Shown piece by piece: positions 32,373 through 34,083 of a DNA stretch of 34,083 nucleotides. The translations under genes were made by a program, and so were the position numbers. Under the pieces are notes generated by a model. The model was not told where the DNA came from and made no database searches. It saw only the letters and a list, made by a program, of their open reading frames with translations. Position 1 is the stretch's first letter. Each line of letters starts with the position of its first letter. Origin of the DNA: a virus; the IMG/VR virus record IMGVR_UViG_3300045970_000063, positions 1-34,083 of that record. One strand, given 5' to 3'.

Positions 32373-34083
32373 ATGGTAAATACTCCCAGTGTTACTGCAG
32401 AGACACCTCCGTCTAATATAACTATTAACAATGCACAGAGCGTTGAAATTATTAAGTCTCTATTAGCTGGAGATAATGCTGAGAATTCTAATAACAATTC
32501 TCTTATTTTTTCTACTAATACTAATAATAGTACATCTACCAAGAAACAAAATAGTATTAACGCTGTATCAGAGCTACTTAAAAAGCTTTTGAATCAAGAC
32601 GCAATGGCTATTATACGAGAACAAACTAAAGGCAAAGGTGGAGAGTCTATTAAAGGCGGTGCTGGATTAGGTACAAAAATAAATTCAAAATTTCTTCCAT
32701 CCTATAATGTTAGAACGCCAATAGTTGAAATTTCAATTAACGGCTATCCTATTTATCCAGCTAAGCGAATTTTGGGAACTGCAACAGTAAAAGATTCTAG
32801 ATTGAACTTTCAATCCTTTAGTTTAAAAATGCCGATGGGTGGTATGGAGAAAACTGTTCAAGGATCTTTAGTTTTATTTACTAAGAACCCACAGGAAATT
32901 TTAGATTATTGTGAATCCTGGGCCACCTCTGCTGATAAAGATAAGTCTATGCAGGGGTTACCAATCATACACATTAAATTTGGTTGGGCCTTCTCGGATA
33001 GTAATTACGCTGCTGGAAGTGGTGGAATTCAAGTAAATAATGTCTCAGCAATGTCTCCAGAGTTGAAATTTTTCGCTACGAATATAGCTATGGAAGATCC
33101 AGGTGCGGCTGGAACTACATTCACTTTCACACTCCAAGAAAGTGGAAATGTAGTTTTAGAAAATAGTTCTGATAATCTAATTATAGGTTCTGATTATCCT
33201 CAACAACAGCTTCGTACCTTACTAGAGGGTGTTTTAGGTATAAGACTATTTACTTTAGATGACTTACTCTATTTAGGAGCTAAAAACTCTGGTGATAAGC
33301 CAAACGACATTTTAAAAACTTCTGAGTATAAGGCTATAACTGTTGCTAAAAACGGAAGTGCTGCTAGTTTTGTAACAGATCAACAAGATTATACCTTCTT
33401 TACTAATGATAAGAGTGGTGATATAGGTATTAATAACAGAACCTTTATGAATGTTGCGACAGAGCTTGCGGCACAGTGTAGATGTAAATGGTACCCACAT
33501 AAAAATAATGAACAAGATGCTGATAATAAGGAATCATCAGCCGCTAGCAATAGTTTAAACCTACTTGCCAAAGATTTAAAAGCAATACGAGCCTTGCCAA
33601 GTGGTATTTTACCACAAGCTACTGTTGATAGTTTATTACAAACTTCAGAACAAACTGGTAAAAATTCAGAATTTACAAAAATTTTATCTGTGGCAACCCA
33701 TGGCCAGGATATGGAATCGGGGTTGAAAATAACTAGAGAGCAGGCAGAAGAGGCTTTAATAGCTGGGCTGAAAGCTAATTTGACTAGATTATCTGCAAGA
33801 TGCAGGTTAGTTTGGGTAAATAACGTACCAGCTAACTGGAACACAACTGGAAGTCAGTTCTATTTAAATGCAAAAACAACAAATAATAAGGATGAAGTTC
33901 CTGCACCGTATAAAGATGGAGCGTTCTTTCTTCTCCCAGATCTACTAGATGATTACGATGTTTTTATTGAAGACTTGCCAGTTCAGTATGGCCCAGGTGC
34001 ATCTAATATGCCATATTTCTATGGTTCTGGGCAAAACGTATTACAGGCTAGTTTAGGAGATAAACAACCTAAGATGTTTGGTG
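32373..34083 (+). CDS. Large tail/baseplate protein, C-terminus beyond window edge
   Basis: An open frame starts at the ATG at 32373, one base after the previous stop, and runs uninterrupted to the right edge, at least 570 residues. The first 90 residues are Asn/Ser-rich. Then comes a beta-rich domain (VEISINGYPIYPAKRILG; SFSLKMPMGGMEKTVQGSL) that looks like a baseplate hub or tail-associated fold, followed by segments such as IIHIKFGWAFSDSNYAAG. No lysozyme or peptidase motif appears in the visible part. AAGAAG lies upstream as a modest ribosome site. Role inferred from position after the sheath module; the family is not recognised. Confidence 0.75.
   Translation, partial: MVNTPSVTAETPPSNITINNAQSVEIIKSLLAGDNAENSNNNSLIFSTNTNNSTSTKKQNSINAVSELLKKLLNQDAMAIIREQTKGKGGESIKGGAGLGTKINSKFLPSYNVRTPIVEISINGYPIYPAKRILGTATVKDSRLNFQSFSLKMPMGGMEKTVQGSLVLFTKNPQEILDYCESWATSADKDKSMQGLPIIHIKFGWAFSDSNYAAGSGGIQVNNVSAMSPELKFFATNIAMEDPGAAGTTFTFTLQESGNVVLENSSDNLIIGSDYPQQQLRTLLEGVLGIRLFTLDDLLYLGAKNSGDKPNDILKTSEYKAITVAKNGSAASFVTDQQDYTFFTNDKSGDIGINNRTFMNVATELAAQCRCKWYPHKNNEQDADNKESSAASNSLNLLAKDLKAIRALPSGILPQATVDSLLQTSEQTGKNSEFTKILSVATHGQDMESGLKITREQAEEALIAGLKANLTRLSARCRLVWVNNVPANWNTTGSQFYLNAKTTNNKDEVPAPYKDGAFFLLPDLLDDYDVFIEDLPVQYGPGASNMPYFYGSGQNVLQASLGDKQPKMFG

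Noticed and set aside
33389-33844. 151-codon minus-strand open frame near the right edge
   Set aside because: The plus strand here is covered by the long tail gene from 32373, which has consistent codon use. The reverse frame has Cys/Ser/Leu shadow composition.

Overview
This window is a 34 kb piece of the genome of a tailed, contractile-tail bacteriophage (myovirus) distantly related to phage T4. The evidence is a set of recognisable T4-type genes: gp32-like single-stranded DNA-binding protein, RecA/UvsX-like recombinase, gp55-like late sigma factor, terminase, portal, prohead protease, scaffold, gp23-like capsid protein, gp19-like tail tube and gp18-like tail sheath. The DNA is AT-rich. Most genes have Shine-Dalgarno sequences, so the host is a bacterium, but I cannot name it from this sequence. 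No tRNA, rRNA, CRISPR array or insertion sequence was seen, and no stretch over 300 bases lacks a gene.

Layout. Positions 1-10188 are read on the minus strand as one closely packed series. From its promoter end (right to left) it holds a degenerate FEN/PIN-like protein, a 5'-3' flap exonuclease, a homing endonuclease, a YfbR-like nucleotidase, a primase, a SWIM-type zinc protein, then eight proteins of unknown or likely virion function. A divergent control region at 10189-10404 separates this from the plus-strand gp32-like and RecA-like genes, each followed by a strong terminator. Two small paralogous minus-strand genes (12551-13134) lie next. From 13224 to the right edge the plus strand carries the late programme: sigma factor, small and large terminase, portal, core protein, protease, scaffold, major capsid protein, tail tube, sheath and two further tail or baseplate proteins. 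The order is not that of T4: tube and sheath follow the capsid gene, tube first.

How the genes work together. The left part and 10405-12501 supply replication and recombination (priming, flap removal, ssDNA coating, strand exchange, nucleotide supply). The sigma factor is expected to recruit host RNA polymerase to TATAAATA-type late promoters. The right part packages DNA and builds the head and contractile tail.

The most striking layer is mobile DNA. Six free-standing endonuclease genes of four families sit beside conserved genes: next to the exonuclease, before the terminase, between terminase and portal, before the capsid gene, before the tube gene and after the sheath gene. One is broken by a single-base frameshift. 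The best hidden signal is at 7103-7163: downstream of the first endonuclease lies a second, diverged copy of the last codons of the exonuclease gene. This suggests the endonuclease entered inside the exonuclease 3' end and brought a replacement tail with it.
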